A stretch of DNA of 42,015 nt from Clostridia bacterium (lineage in GTDB: Bacteria; Bacillota; Clostridia; Oscillospirales; CAG-272), in NCBI GenBank assembly GCA_028720145.1, contig JAQYLJ010000028.1, positions 1 through 42,015 of the forward strand, written 5' to 3'. Below are positions 28,969 to 38,456 of the stretch, piece after piece. The translations under genes were made by a program, and so were the position numbers. The notes below the pieces were generated by a model. It was given only the letters and a program-made list of their open reading frames with translations, did not search any database and had not been told where the DNA came from. The first letter of the stretch is position 1. Each line of letters opens with the position of its first letter.

Positions 28969-29804
28969 TCGTCTTGCCCGTTCTCTTCACTTTCGTGAAG
29001 CAAATTCTTGACAAGGAACGCGTGTAGAGACTGGAAGGAATAGTCCTGTACGAGTTCCGAGTGATAAGCAATGGAGATGAGTCCCGTCTCTTCGGAGACC
29101 ACGATCACCACCGCGTCGCAAATCTCGCTGAGACCGAGCGCCGCACGGTGCCGCGTCCCGAGGTCCTGATTGATATCCGAGCGGGAGGACAGCGGGAGAA
29201 TGCAGGAGGCAGCCCACACGCGGCAGTTCCGAATAATCATGGCGCCGTCGTGCAGAGGTGCTTTATCGTAAAATACATTCCGAATGAGGTAGGGAGAGAC
29301 TTTGGCGTCGAGCTCCACCCCGGAACGCGCGATGTCGTCGAGCTTAATATGCCGCTCCAAGACGATGAGTGCGCCGGTATGGCTCCTCGCCATCTCAGCC
29401 GTCGCCTGGCAGACCGCATCAATGACGCTGTGGTGCAAATCGACCACCGCCACCTGTTTCTTCCCCGAGATCGCACCGCCGCCGAAAACGCTCACGAAAA
29501 TCTCGCGCAGCTCCTGCTGGAACGCGAACATGATGATGAGCAGAGCAATAAACACCCCGTAAATGAGTGCGCGGATCGCAAAGACCTGTGCAAACAGAAG
29601 AAGCAGGGTCGCGGAGAGAGAAATCCAAGCGATCGCACGGTACATGGGACCGCGTTTGTAATGGATGAAAAACAGGAGTGTCAAGAGCGCACCCGCCACG
29701 GCGGTCACGATAAACGAGATTAAGTTGGTATTCTGCCATGGGCAGGATAGTATGCCGGAAAAGCCCTCTGCCGCGAGGCAGAAAGCGGGATATATGGTTG
29801 TCAT
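28965..29804 (-). CDS. cdaA: Diadenylate cyclase (CdaA type)
   Basis: Three N-terminal TM segments; DAC motifs APLHDGAMII and LGTRHRAALGLSE. Confidence 0.95.
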   Translation of the reverse strand: MTTIYPAFCLAAEGFSGILSCPWQNTNLISFIVTAVAGALLTLLFFIHYKRGPMYRAIAWISLSATLLLLFAQVFAIRALIYGVFIALLIIMFAFQQELREIFVSVFGGGAISGKKQVAVVDLHHSVIDAVCQATAEMARSHTGALIVLERHIKLDDIARSGVELDAKVSPYLIRNVFYDKAPLHDGAMIIRNCRVWAASCILPLSSRSDINQDLGTRHRAALGLSEICDAVVIVVSEETGLISIAYHSELVQDYSFQSLHAFLVKNLLHESEENGQDE

Positions 29805-29989
29805 ATCTATGTCTCAGCGCGAAAAGCGCATACTTTCATCAAAAACCGGCGAACCGGAATTAAAGAAATTTTAACACACAGAACAGCCGATTTCAACTGC
29901 TATATAATAATTTTCTCAACAAAAATATAAATTTGGTACATTTGTCGGAAAAAAAGTTTGTTTTTTGTCGCAATTATTGAGATTTGCCG

Positions 29990-30035
29990 TTGACTTTCCC
30001 CGTGGGAATAGGTATAATGTGTCTCAAATGAGACA
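29990..30035 (+). promoter_or_regulatory. Promoter with perfect palindrome upstream of the Crp/Fnr gene
   Basis: TTGACT (29990-29995) - N17 - TATAAT (30013-30018), followed by TGTCTCA-AA-TGAGACA (30020-30035). Confidence 0.85.
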
Positions 30036-30048
30036 GTTAGGAGGAGCC

Positions 30049-30750
30049 ATGACCCAACAGGACGAAGAAGCGCTCGCGCGCTGTTACCTCTTTTCACCCC
30101 TGAACGAGCAGGAGCGAAAAGATGCTTTTCATGAGATGCATATCTCGGTCGGTATCTTCCCCGCGGGGGCGGTGGTCTGCTCCCCCGAGCACTTTTTCCC
30201 CGCAATGATCTATGTGATTTCCGGCACGCTCACCATCGAACGGACACGTCAAAAGAAGTCTGTCTTTCTGAAAGAGATCGGCGCGGGGGAATCGTTCGGC
30301 GCGGCGGGTCTGTTCGGGGACTGCGAGAGCTATCCCACGACCGTCCGGGCGAAGACCGATGTGCGCTTTGCCGCGATGGATGAAGAGTCGCTCAAACGCC
30401 TGTTTCTCTCCTATCCGAAAACCGCCGTCGCGCATATCGAATTTTTAAGCGAACGGGTGCGATTTCTCAACGAAAAACTGGACGCGACCACCGGCAGAAA
30501 TGTGGAAAGTAAAGTTTCCAAATGTCTGTTAGACATGAATGGAAAGGACGCTTTACACCGCCGGCTGAACATGACGAAAATGGCTGAATCACTAGACATT
30601 GGGCGTGCTTCGCTCTACCGTCTTTTGACCCGTTTTCAAGCCGAAGGGCTCATCTCTTTTACTGACGGTCGCGTGACCGTCCTCGACCCCGAGGGGCTAA
30701 AAAAGAAGGCGGATTCCTCCCCTCCCCCGCCGCATGAAACCGATTCTTAA
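30049..30750 (+). CDS. Crp/Fnr family transcriptional regulator
   Basis: cNMP-like sensor fold plus C-terminal HTH (NMTKMAESLDIGRASLYRLLTRFQAEGLI). SD GGAGG precedes ATG 30049. Confidence 0.93.
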   Translation: MTQQDEEALARCYLFSPLNEQERKDAFHEMHISVGIFPAGAVVCSPEHFFPAMIYVISGTLTIERTRQKKSVFLKEIGAGESFGAAGLFGDCESYPTTVRAKTDVRFAAMDEESLKRLFLSYPKTAVAHIEFLSERVRFLNEKLDATTGRNVESKVSKCLLDMNGKDALHRRLNMTKMAESLDIGRASLYRLLTRFQAEGLISFTDGRVTVLDPEGLKKKADSSPPPPHETDS

Positions 30751-30776
30751 ATACATTAGATAAAGGAAAAAAGGTC

Positions 30777-31763
30777 ATGAAAAAACTACTCTCTCTCTTA
30801 CTCCTTCTCGCGCTCACCCTCTGCTTCTTTGTCTCCTGCAAAGACGACGCGAGCACGCCCGATAACACGCAGGGTACCCCCGATGCCTCTACACCCGATA
30901 CGACCGTCGCCCGTATCGGTTATCTCCCCGGAACGACTGCCCTCGGCATGGCGAAAATGGTATCCGACGCGGACAGCGCATACAACTATACCAAATACAA
31001 CGGTGCGACCTATATCGCAACCGCGCTGATGAACGGTGAGATCGACATCGCCGCGTATCCGACCAACGGCGTCCCCACCCTCTCGTCCAAAGTGACGGGC
31101 GGGGTCCAATATCTCGCCATCAATACCCTCGGGGTGCTATACCTCTGCACGAACGGGGTGACGATCAATTCTCTTTCCGACCTCGCCGGAAAAACCGTTT
31201 ATGTCCCCGAACAGTCCCCGAAAATGATTCTCGAATATATCCTCGAAAAGAAAGGAATCGAGAATGTCACGATTCAGATGAGCTCTCTCGACCTGCTCCC
31301 GGGACAAATCGTGTCGGGTGAAAACGGCGTCCAAATCGCACTCCTGCCCGAGCCGAAAGTGACGGTCGCCGCGAATACCGCAAAAGCACAGAACGTCACC
31401 GACTTTGCCGTCTCCTCGGTCGACCTTAACGCCGCATGGGACGAAGTGAGCGACACTCCGCTCGTCCAGGGTTGTGTGGTCGTGCGCACCGAGTTCGCCG
31501 CCGCGCATCCCGAAGTCGTCAAGAGATTCCTCACCGCCTACGCGGCATCCATCGAGTATATCAAAAACCCCGACAACCTCGATGCCGCAGCACAGATTGT
31601 CGCCGCAACCGGTATTCTCCCCGCCGCCGCGGTCGCAAAGTCCGCGATTCCGCGCTCCAATCTCACCTACCTCGCGGGTGCAGAGATGAAAACCGCAGCA
31701 GCGGGCTTCCTCGCCGCGCTCGGTATTCAGTTCCCCGACAACGGCTACTTCCTCGGCGAGTAA
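30777..31763 (+). CDS. ABC transporter substrate-binding lipoprotein (NMT1/SsuA/TauA type)
   Basis: Lipobox MKKLLSLLLLLALTLCFFVSC; ARIGYLPGTTALGMAKM; TNGVTINSLSDLAGKTVYVPEQ. Confidence 0.9.
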   Translation: MKKLLSLLLLLALTLCFFVSCKDDASTPDNTQGTPDASTPDTTVARIGYLPGTTALGMAKMVSDADSAYNYTKYNGATYIATALMNGEIDIAAYPTNGVPTLSSKVTGGVQYLAINTLGVLYLCTNGVTINSLSDLAGKTVYVPEQSPKMILEYILEKKGIENVTIQMSSLDLLPGQIVSGENGVQIALLPEPKVTVAANTAKAQNVTDFAVSSVDLNAAWDEVSDTPLVQGCVVVRTEFAAAHPEVVKRFLTAYAASIEYIKNPDNLDAAAQIVAATGILPAAAVAKSAIPRSNLTYLAGAEMKTAAAGFLAALGIQFPDNGYFLGE

Positions 31764-31766
31764 CGT

Positions 31767-32552
31767 ATGACGGCACCGAAAAAGTTGCATAAATTGCCCT
31801 CTTTCATCCATTCCCTGTTGGCGGTTCTCTTCTGGGTCGGGGTGTGGTGGCTGGTGGCGCTCATCTATCAAAAACCCGCGCTTCTCCCCACCCCGTGGAG
31901 GGTCCTCCTCCGTCTCGTTTCGCTTCTGAGAACCGGAACATTTTATGCGGCGGTCGGCACCTCTCTTTTACACATTCTCATCGGGCTCGCCGCAGGGTGC
32001 ACCGTGGGAATCCTCGTAGGGATTCTCGTCGCCTTCTCACGGGTGTCCGATACCCTCCTCACCCCCGCGTTCTCGGTCGTGCGCGCGACGCCCGTCGTCT
32101 GCTTTATCATCATCGCGTGGCTGTTCGTCGGGACGCGGGCGCTCCCGTCGTTCATCTCTGCGCTGATGGTCGCACCCGTCATGATGACCTCGACCGCCGC
32201 CGCCATCCGTTCGGTCGACCCGAAGCTCGTCGAGGCGGCTCGCGTCTATCGACTCACCGTGACGAAAAAGATACGCGCCCTCTATCTGCCATCGACCCTC
32301 CCGCAGATCCGCGCCTCGCTCGTCACCTGTGTGGGGCTGGCGTGGAAGTCGGGGATCGCCGCAGAGGTCATCGCCCTGCCGAAGAACTCCATCGGGTATG
32401 AAATCTGGTACGAAAAGAGCTGGCAACTCGATTTCGAGGCGGTGTTCGCATGGACGGTCACGGTGGTCGTATTTAGTCTCGTCCTCGAAAAACTGGTGAA
32501 ACTCGCCCTCGCTTACCGGAAAGGAGGACGCCGTGTCTCTCAATCTGTATAA
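31767..32552 (+). CDS. ABC transporter permease (SsuC/TauC type)
   Basis: Multi-TM; EAA-like loop DPKLVEAARVYRLTVTKKIRALYLPSTLPQIRASLVTCVGLAWKSGIAAEVI. Confidence 0.93.
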   Translation: MTAPKKLHKLPSFIHSLLAVLFWVGVWWLVALIYQKPALLPTPWRVLLRLVSLLRTGTFYAAVGTSLLHILIGLAAGCTVGILVGILVAFSRVSDTLLTPAFSVVRATPVVCFIIIAWLFVGTRALPSFISALMVAPVMMTSTAAAIRSVDPKLVEAARVYRLTVTKKIRALYLPSTLPQIRASLVTCVGLAWKSGIAAEVIALPKNSIGYEIWYEKSWQLDFEAVFAWTVTVVVFSLVLEKLVKLALAYRKGGRRVSQSV

Positions 32553-33123
32553 TGTGTGCAAATCCTACGGGGAACAGCGCGTCATCACGGGCTTTTCCTA
32601 CGCCTTCCCCTTGTCCGGCATCTTCCTGCTCTCGGGCGCGAGCGGTACGGGGAAAACAACGCTCATGCGTCTGATTTCCGGTCTGGAACCCCCGGACAGC
32701 GGCACCGTCGAGCGGGCGGGTGCGGTCTCTTTTCTCTTTCAGGAAAAGCGGCTGTTCGACTCTCTGACCGCCCTGCAAAATGTGACCCTCGTGGCACCGA
32801 AAAAGGCGCCGAAAGAAGAAACGCGCGAGCGCGCGGCGGCACTGCTCTCCCGTCTCGGCTTCTCCTCCGACGACCTGAACAAACGCGGGAATGAACTCTC
32901 GGGAGGGATGCAACAGCGGGTCGCCATCGCGCGGGCGCTCTTCTTCGACGCGCCTATTCTCCTCCTCGACGAGCCGACCAAAGAACTCGACGCCGTGAAC
33001 CGCAAGGTCATTCATGAACTGATCTGCGAAGAGGCAAAAAACCGTCTTGTCATCATGGCGAGCCACGACGCGGAGGATGCAAATCTGCCCGATCTCACCG
33101 TGATTTCTCTAACCTCCGCGTAA
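32533..33123 (+). CDS. ABC transporter ATP-binding protein (SsuB/TauB type)
   Basis: Walker A LSGASGTGKTTLMR, signature ELSGGMQQRVAIARAL, Walker B PILLLDEPTKELD. GTG start overlapping the permease gene. Confidence 0.93.
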   Translation: MSLNLYNVCKSYGEQRVITGFSYAFPLSGIFLLSGASGTGKTTLMRLISGLEPPDSGTVERAGAVSFLFQEKRLFDSLTALQNVTLVAPKKAPKEETRERAAALLSRLGFSSDDLNKRGNELSGGMQQRVAIARALFFDAPILLLDEPTKELDAVNRKVIHELICEEAKNRLVIMASHDAEDANLPDLTVISLTSA

Positions 33124-33141
33124 GACAAATACGATCAAAAA

Positions 33142-33179
33142 AGCCGAGGGACACAGGTCCTTCGGCTCTTGTTTTATTT
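33142..33179 (+). terminator. Terminator of the ABC transporter operon
   Basis: AGCCGAGGGAC-ACAG-GTCCTTCGGCT followed by CTTGTTTTATTT; the one non-Watson-Crick position is G.U on the plus strand. Confidence 0.8.
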
Positions 33180-33181
33180 GG

Positions 33182-34678
33182 TTACTGTTTGGTTTGCGGG
33201 GCGGGGGTCGACGGCTCTCCGCAGTCCTGTTTCATGGTGAACTTAAATTCACAGAACTCGCCGTAGACGCTCTCGACCGAGATGGTCTGTTTCATGGCTT
33301 CGATAAGAGTCTTGACAATGTATAGTCCCAAGCCGACCCCCATCTTGTCAAGTCCGCGGCTCTTATCGCTCTTATAGAACCGTTCAAAGACGAGCGGGAT
33401 GTCCTCTTCGGGGATCCCCTGTCCTTCGTTATAGACCGATATGACGACCTTCTCGGGAGTCTTCACCGCGAATGTCAGACGCAGTGTTCCCTCGGGTCTG
33501 CTGAACTTAATGGCGTTCTCCACCAAATTATAGAGAATCTGATGGGTCGCGTCCTTATCGCCCAAGACAAAGAGCGAATTGGTCTCGCTGACGAACTCGA
33601 CATTCAGCCGTTTCTCATCAATCTTCTGTTCAAAGGAAATCAAGATCAAGCGCCCCAGCTCGCAAATGTCGAAGCGGGTCTCGGTGAACTTCCGAACCCC
33701 CGACTCCAAACGGGAGATATCCAAAAGGGTACTGACGAGGCGGGACAGGCGGTGCACCTCGGAAGATACGATCTCCAAATACTGCGGCTGCTGCTCGGGG
33801 GGAATCGCACCCGAGAGCATCCCGTCTACAAACCCCGCGATGGTCGTCATCGGGGTGCGAAGGTCATGAGAAACATTCGCGAGGAACATATTTCTCATCT
33901 TCTCGTTCTCTTGTATAGACTCCGCCATTTTGTTAAAGGCATCGGCAAGTTCTGCAATCTCGTCTTTTCCCTTAATCTCCACGCGGGAATCGAGTTTCCC
34001 TTTCCCGAACTCCTTAACGGCGACCGTCATGGAGCGGAGCGGACTGGTGACGCGGTCGGTCATGAAATAGACCGCGATGATGGCGGCGAGCATGACGAGC
34101 AGACACACCATGATGACCGTCCGCGTCGCTTCCTGCACGAGCTGTGTCTCGTTCTCCGCCGATATACACGCAAACACAGCGCCTATCATGGTGCCCTCGG
34201 TCGTCACAATCGGCAATCCGCCGACGATATGCCGCACGGGAAATACGCCGAATGTGCCGTCGCACTCATAAACCTCGTTCGGGGTGAGCGAGGCAATCAG
34301 CGTCTCGGGTACCCGCATATTCTCTTTCGGCGGCAATTCCATCTTACTCGATTGTGCCGTCACAAGAATCTGTCCCGTATAGTCGGTAATGATCACCGTG
34401 TTTTGCTCGGTATTCGTCAAAAGGCCCGTCAGCAGCCACAAGACGCCCTCCGTCTCCCCGCGAATATAACCCTCTAAACTCCTCCCGTTACCGTGATGCA
34501 AATATGCGTAAGACAGAATGTCACACGCGCTCTTCACCGTCCTGTTCGCATCCGAACGAATATTGTCGATGGCATACCCGGAGAACAGGGAGCCGATGAT
34601 GACCGCGAGCAGGACAAAACTGATAAATATAATCATCGCGAACGCGAGCAAATATTTCGTAAAAACGCTGCGATACAT
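33182..34678 (-). CDS. Sensor histidine kinase (HAMP, HisKA, HATPase_c)
   Basis: FLANVSHDLRTPMTTIAGFVDGML, NLVENAIKFSRPEG, GVGLGLYIVKTL; two TM segments plus HAMP. Confidence 0.95.
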   Translation of the reverse strand: MYRSVFTKYLLAFAMIIFISFVLLAVIIGSLFSGYAIDNIRSDANRTVKSACDILSYAYLHHGNGRSLEGYIRGETEGVLWLLTGLLTNTEQNTVIITDYTGQILVTAQSSKMELPPKENMRVPETLIASLTPNEVYECDGTFGVFPVRHIVGGLPIVTTEGTMIGAVFACISAENETQLVQEATRTVIMVCLLVMLAAIIAVYFMTDRVTSPLRSMTVAVKEFGKGKLDSRVEIKGKDEIAELADAFNKMAESIQENEKMRNMFLANVSHDLRTPMTTIAGFVDGMLSGAIPPEQQPQYLEIVSSEVHRLSRLVSTLLDISRLESGVRKFTETRFDICELGRLILISFEQKIDEKRLNVEFVSETNSLFVLGDKDATHQILYNLVENAIKFSRPEGTLRLTFAVKTPEKVVISVYNEGQGIPEEDIPLVFERFYKSDKSRGLDKMGVGLGLYIVKTLIEAMKQTISVESVYGEFCEFKFTMKQDCGEPSTPAPQTKQ

Positions 34679-34701
34679 GAAATCCCCCCTTGTACGATAG
34701 T

Positions 34702-34730
34702 ATTATACATTCCCCCCTATCCGCTGTCAA
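34702..34730 (-). promoter_or_regulatory. Consensus sigma-A promoter for the histidine kinase gene
   Basis: Minus strand TTGACA (34725-34730) - N17 - TATAAT (34702-34707), exact consensus. Confidence 0.85.
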
Positions 34731-34749
34731 ATGATTTTCCCGAAAAGAA

Positions 34750-34778
34750 TTGACTATCCGTTTTGACTGTGATAATAT
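34750..34778 (+). promoter_or_regulatory. Promoter upstream of gltX
   Basis: TTGACT (34750-34755) - N17 - TAATAT (34773-34778). Confidence 0.65.
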
Positions 34779-34842
34779 GAGATGGTATTTGCGTGCCACG
34801 CGCGCACACTACGCGTAAAGCGAAAAACTACGAGGATTTATT

Positions 34843-36309
34843 ATGACACAACCGAACCATGCCGTCGTCACCCGTTTCGCCCCCAGTCCGACGGGGTATA
34901 TGCATATCGGCAATCTGCGGACTGCCCTCTATTCCTATCTCATCGCGAAACACGCGGGTGGCACCTTTATTCTCCGCATCGAGGACACCGACCGCGAGCG
35001 GCTCGTCGAGGGGGCGACCGATGTCATCCTCTCCACGATGGAGATGACCGGACTTTCTTATGATGAGGGTCCCAGCGTGGGCGGGGAACACGGTCCCTAT
35101 GTTCAGAGCGAACGCAAAGAAATCTACGCAAAATATGCGAAAGAGCTCGTGGACAAGGGGTACGCCTACTACTGTTTCTGCTCGAAAGAGCGGCTCGAAC
35201 AACTCCATGAAGAGGACGCGACGGGCGGCTATGACCGCCATTGTCGGAACCTCTCGCCCGAGGAGATTCGGGAGAAGCTCGACGCGGGGGTGCCGTATGT
35301 GATTCGGCAAAAGATGCCCCTCGACGGGACGGTGGTCTACCAAGACGCGGTCTTCGGGGAAATCACCTGCGAATGCAAGGAACTCCAGGATCAGATTCTG
35401 ATGAAAGCCGACGGTTATCCCACCTACAACTTCGCCCATGTGGTGGACGACCATCTGATGGGGGTCACCCATGTGGTGCGCGGGAGCGAATACATCACTT
35501 CCACGCCGAAATACGCCCTGCTCTATGATGCGTTCGGATGGGAGCGTCCCGTCTATGTCCATCTGCCCCTGCTCATGGGGAAAGGCGAGGACGGAACCGT
35601 CTCCAAGCTCTCCAAGCGGCACGGTGCCGTCAGTTTCCAAGACCTCGTGCGCGACGGGTATCTGCCCGAAGCCATCATCAACTATATCGCCCTGCTCGGA
35701 TGGAGCCCGCGCGGGGTGATGGCGGAGCGCGAGTTCTTCACGCTCTCCGAACTCACCGAGGCGTTCACCATCGAGGGGGTCAACAAATCCCCTGCCGTCT
35801 TCGACTACGAGAAACTGCTCTGGTTCAACGGCGAGTATATCCGCAAGATGCCGTTCGACGATTTCCGCCGCGCGGTCACGCCCTATCTGCCCGAGAACCT
35901 GCCCGAAAACCTCGATATTGACCTGATGCTGACGCTGCTCCAAGGGCGGCTCTCGAAACTCAGCGAGATTGGAGAGAAGATTCAATTCTTCATCGAACTG
36001 CCCGCCTATGACAAAGAACTCTTCTTCAACAAGAAGAACAAGGTCACGAGCGACAATGTGACGGCTCTCGTCGCGGGGGCAAACGATGCGCTCCTCGCGG
36101 TCTCCGACTGGACGAACGACGCGCTCTTCGCCGCCTGCTCCGCGAAAGCGGAAGAACTCGGGGTCAAATCGGGTGCGCTCCTCTGGTGCGCGCGCATCGC
36201 CGTCTCCGGCATGGCGATAACGCCCGGCGGCGCGACCGAGATCATGTGCGTCATCGGACGGGACGAGACCCTCCGCCGCATGAAACACGCCATGGCGCTG
36301 TGCTCCTGA
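34843..36309 (+). CDS. gltX: Glutamyl-tRNA synthetase
   Basis: TRFAPSPTGYMHIGNLRTALYSYLIAK (HIGH), SKLSKRHGAVS (KMSKS equivalent). Confidence 0.97.
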   Translation: MTQPNHAVVTRFAPSPTGYMHIGNLRTALYSYLIAKHAGGTFILRIEDTDRERLVEGATDVILSTMEMTGLSYDEGPSVGGEHGPYVQSERKEIYAKYAKELVDKGYAYYCFCSKERLEQLHEEDATGGYDRHCRNLSPEEIREKLDAGVPYVIRQKMPLDGTVVYQDAVFGEITCECKELQDQILMKADGYPTYNFAHVVDDHLMGVTHVVRGSEYITSTPKYALLYDAFGWERPVYVHLPLLMGKGEDGTVSKLSKRHGAVSFQDLVRDGYLPEAIINYIALLGWSPRGVMAEREFFTLSELTEAFTIEGVNKSPAVFDYEKLLWFNGEYIRKMPFDDFRRAVTPYLPENLPENLDIDLMLTLLQGRLSKLSEIGEKIQFFIELPAYDKELFFNKKNKVTSDNVTALVAGANDALLAVSDWTNDALFAACSAKAEELGVKSGALLWCARIAVSGMAITPGGATEIMCVIGRDETLRRMKHAMALCS

Positions 36310-36364
36310 TTCCACGCATTTTCACACTTTCAAATAACATTCAGACAAAACAAAGGAGTCGGAT

Positions 36365-37222
36365 ATGGCGAAAAACATTGCCGACCTGATTTCACAAAAT
36401 CTCTCGACTTTTTCCAAAGGACAAAAGCGAATCGCGCACGCGATTCTGAACGATTATGACAAGACGGCGTTCATGACCGCGGCGAAACTCGGGCAGACCG
36501 TAGGTGTGTCCGAATCGACGGTCGTGCGATTCGCGAACGAACTCGGATTCTCGGGGTATCCGGAATTTCAGCGCGCGGTACAGGACCTCGTCCGCACCCG
36601 CCTGACCCCGAACCAACGCATCGAAATCTCCAACGAGCGGCTCCACGATGTCGACCTGCTCACGGGGGTTCTCACAGACGATATCGACCGTATCAAGCGC
36701 ACGCTGGAAGAAATCGACCGTGCGGCGTTCTCTGCCGCTGTGGCGGCGCTCAATGCGGCGAAGCGTATCTATATCATCGGCGCGCGCTCCTCTGCTTCAC
36801 TCGCGTCTTTTCTGCATTTCAACCTCTCGATGATCTGTAACAATGTGCGGATGCTGCAACCCACGAGTTCCAGCGAAGTTTTTGAGCAAATCCTCGACAT
36901 GGAACCGGGCGATGTGCTGGTCGCCATCAGTTTCCCCCGCTATTCCACCAAGGTCGTCAATATGGTGAAATACGCGAAGAAGAGCGGTGCGGAGGTCATC
37001 GCCCTCACCGACAACCGAGAGGCACCCATCGCGGAATACGCATCCTATCTTTTGACGGCAGAGAGCGACATGGTCTCGTTCGCCGACTCGCTCATCGCGC
37101 CGTTCAGCGTCATCAACGCGCTTTTGGCGGCGGTGGCGAATGCGCGCCCCGACATGGTGAAAGAGCGGTTCGACAAACTCGAACGGCTCTGGGACGCTTA
37201 CGAAATCTATGCCAAACGCTGA
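36365..37222 (+). CDS. MurR/RpiR family transcriptional regulator (HTH plus SIS)
   Basis: LGQTVGVSESTVVRFANELGFSGYPEFQ HTH; SIS domain AKRIYIIGARSSASLASF. Confidence 0.95.
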   Translation: MAKNIADLISQNLSTFSKGQKRIAHAILNDYDKTAFMTAAKLGQTVGVSESTVVRFANELGFSGYPEFQRAVQDLVRTRLTPNQRIEISNERLHDVDLLTGVLTDDIDRIKRTLEEIDRAAFSAAVAALNAAKRIYIIGARSSASLASFLHFNLSMICNNVRMLQPTSSSEVFEQILDMEPGDVLVAISFPRYSTKVVNMVKYAKKSGAEVIALTDNREAPIAEYASYLLTAESDMVSFADSLIAPFSVINALLAAVANARPDMVKERFDKLERLWDAYEIYAKR

Positions 37223-38444
37223 GAAACCTAGGGTCGCCGTCGTCGGCGGCGGTGCGGCGGGACTGATGGCGGCGGGGTACGCGGCGGAAAATGGCGCTGT
37301 GGTCACGCTCTTCGAGCATAAGGCGAAGACCGGCATGAAACTCGGCATCACCGGCAAGGGCAGATGCAATCTGACAAACGACTGTACGGAAACCGAATTT
37401 CTCGAACATATCACCGTCAATCCCCGCTTTCTCTATTCCGCCGTCTCGCGCTTTTCCCCGAAAGACACCATTGCTTTCTTTGAAAACGCAGGCGTCCCGC
37501 TCAAAACCGAACGGGGGCGCAGGGTCTTTCCCGCATCCGACAAAGCGTCGGACATTGTGAAATCGCTCCGCGCTTATGCGTCCCGGGCGACACTTGTCAG
37601 CGACCATGTCAATCGGCTGATTGTCGAGAACGGACAGGTAGTTGGGCTGGGGACACCGAAACGGGAGTACTTCTTCGACGCGGTGATTCTCGCGACGGGC
37701 GGTGCCTCCTACCCCGCGACCGGCTCCGACGGGAGCGGCTATCGGCTGGCACGGGACGCGGGACACACCCTCGTGCCGCTCGTCCCCTCGCTCGTCCCCC
37801 TCATCTCTCCCGACCCGTTCTGCGCGGACGTGCAAGGGGTCTCGCTCAAAAATGTGAAAATCCGCGTCATTGACGCGAATAAGACGGTCTACGAGGATTT
37901 CGGAGAAATGCTCTTCACCCACTTCGGGGTGAGCGGACCTCTCATCCTGTCGGCCTCTGCCCATCTGCGGGCGAGCGATTTCTCGGACACGCGTCTCAGA
38001 ATCGACCTCAAACCCGCACTCACGGACGAACAACTCGAATCCCGTCTGCTCTCCGACTTCCGCGAGAACGCCAACCGCGATTTTCAAAACGAACTCGCGA
38101 CCCTGCTCCCGCAGAAAATGATTCTTCCGTTCGCAGAAAAAATCGGAATAAATCCGCACAAAAAAGTGCATGATATCACAAGAGAAGAACGCAGACGGCT
38201 CCGCGAGGGGCTGCGCGGTTTGACCCTCCCGCTGTCGGGCTTCCGCCCGCTCTCCGAGGCAATCGTCACATCGGGCGGGGTCAAGGTCTCCGAGGTGTCG
38301 CCCAAAACCATGGAGAGCAAGCTCGTGAAGCGGCTGTATTTCGCGGGAGAAATCCTCGATGTCGACGGATACACCGGAGGGTACAATCTTCAAATCGCAT
38401 TCTCCACCGCGCGTCTCGCCGCCGAAAACGCGGCAAATCCATAA
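37209..38444 (+). CDS. HI0933-like NAD(P)/FAD-dependent flavoprotein
   Basis: AVVGGGAAGLMAAGYAAENGAVVTLFEHKAKTGMKLGITGKGRCNLTND; YFAGEILDVDGYTGGYNLQIAFSTARLAAE. Confidence 0.95.
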   Translation: MPNAEKPRVAVVGGGAAGLMAAGYAAENGAVVTLFEHKAKTGMKLGITGKGRCNLTNDCTETEFLEHITVNPRFLYSAVSRFSPKDTIAFFENAGVPLKTERGRRVFPASDKASDIVKSLRAYASRATLVSDHVNRLIVENGQVVGLGTPKREYFFDAVILATGGASYPATGSDGSGYRLARDAGHTLVPLVPSLVPLISPDPFCADVQGVSLKNVKIRVIDANKTVYEDFGEMLFTHFGVSGPLILSASAHLRASDFSDTRLRIDLKPALTDEQLESRLLSDFRENANRDFQNELATLLPQKMILPFAEKIGINPHKKVHDITREERRRLREGLRGLTLPLSGFRPLSEAIVTSGGVKVSEVSPKTMESKLVKRLYFAGEILDVDGYTGGYNLQIAFSTARLAAENAANP

Positions 38445-38456
38445 CGAGGAGTGAGT

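Noticed and set aside
34828-36315. 495-aa minus-strand ORF antisense to gltX
   Set aside because: Shadow ORF with low-complexity His/Arg/Glu composition; gltX is unambiguous.
37209-38444. Frameshift or fusion between rpiR and the flavoprotein gene because they overlap by 14 bp
   Set aside because: Both proteins are complete with normal termini; short overlaps are ordinary in this gene-dense genome.
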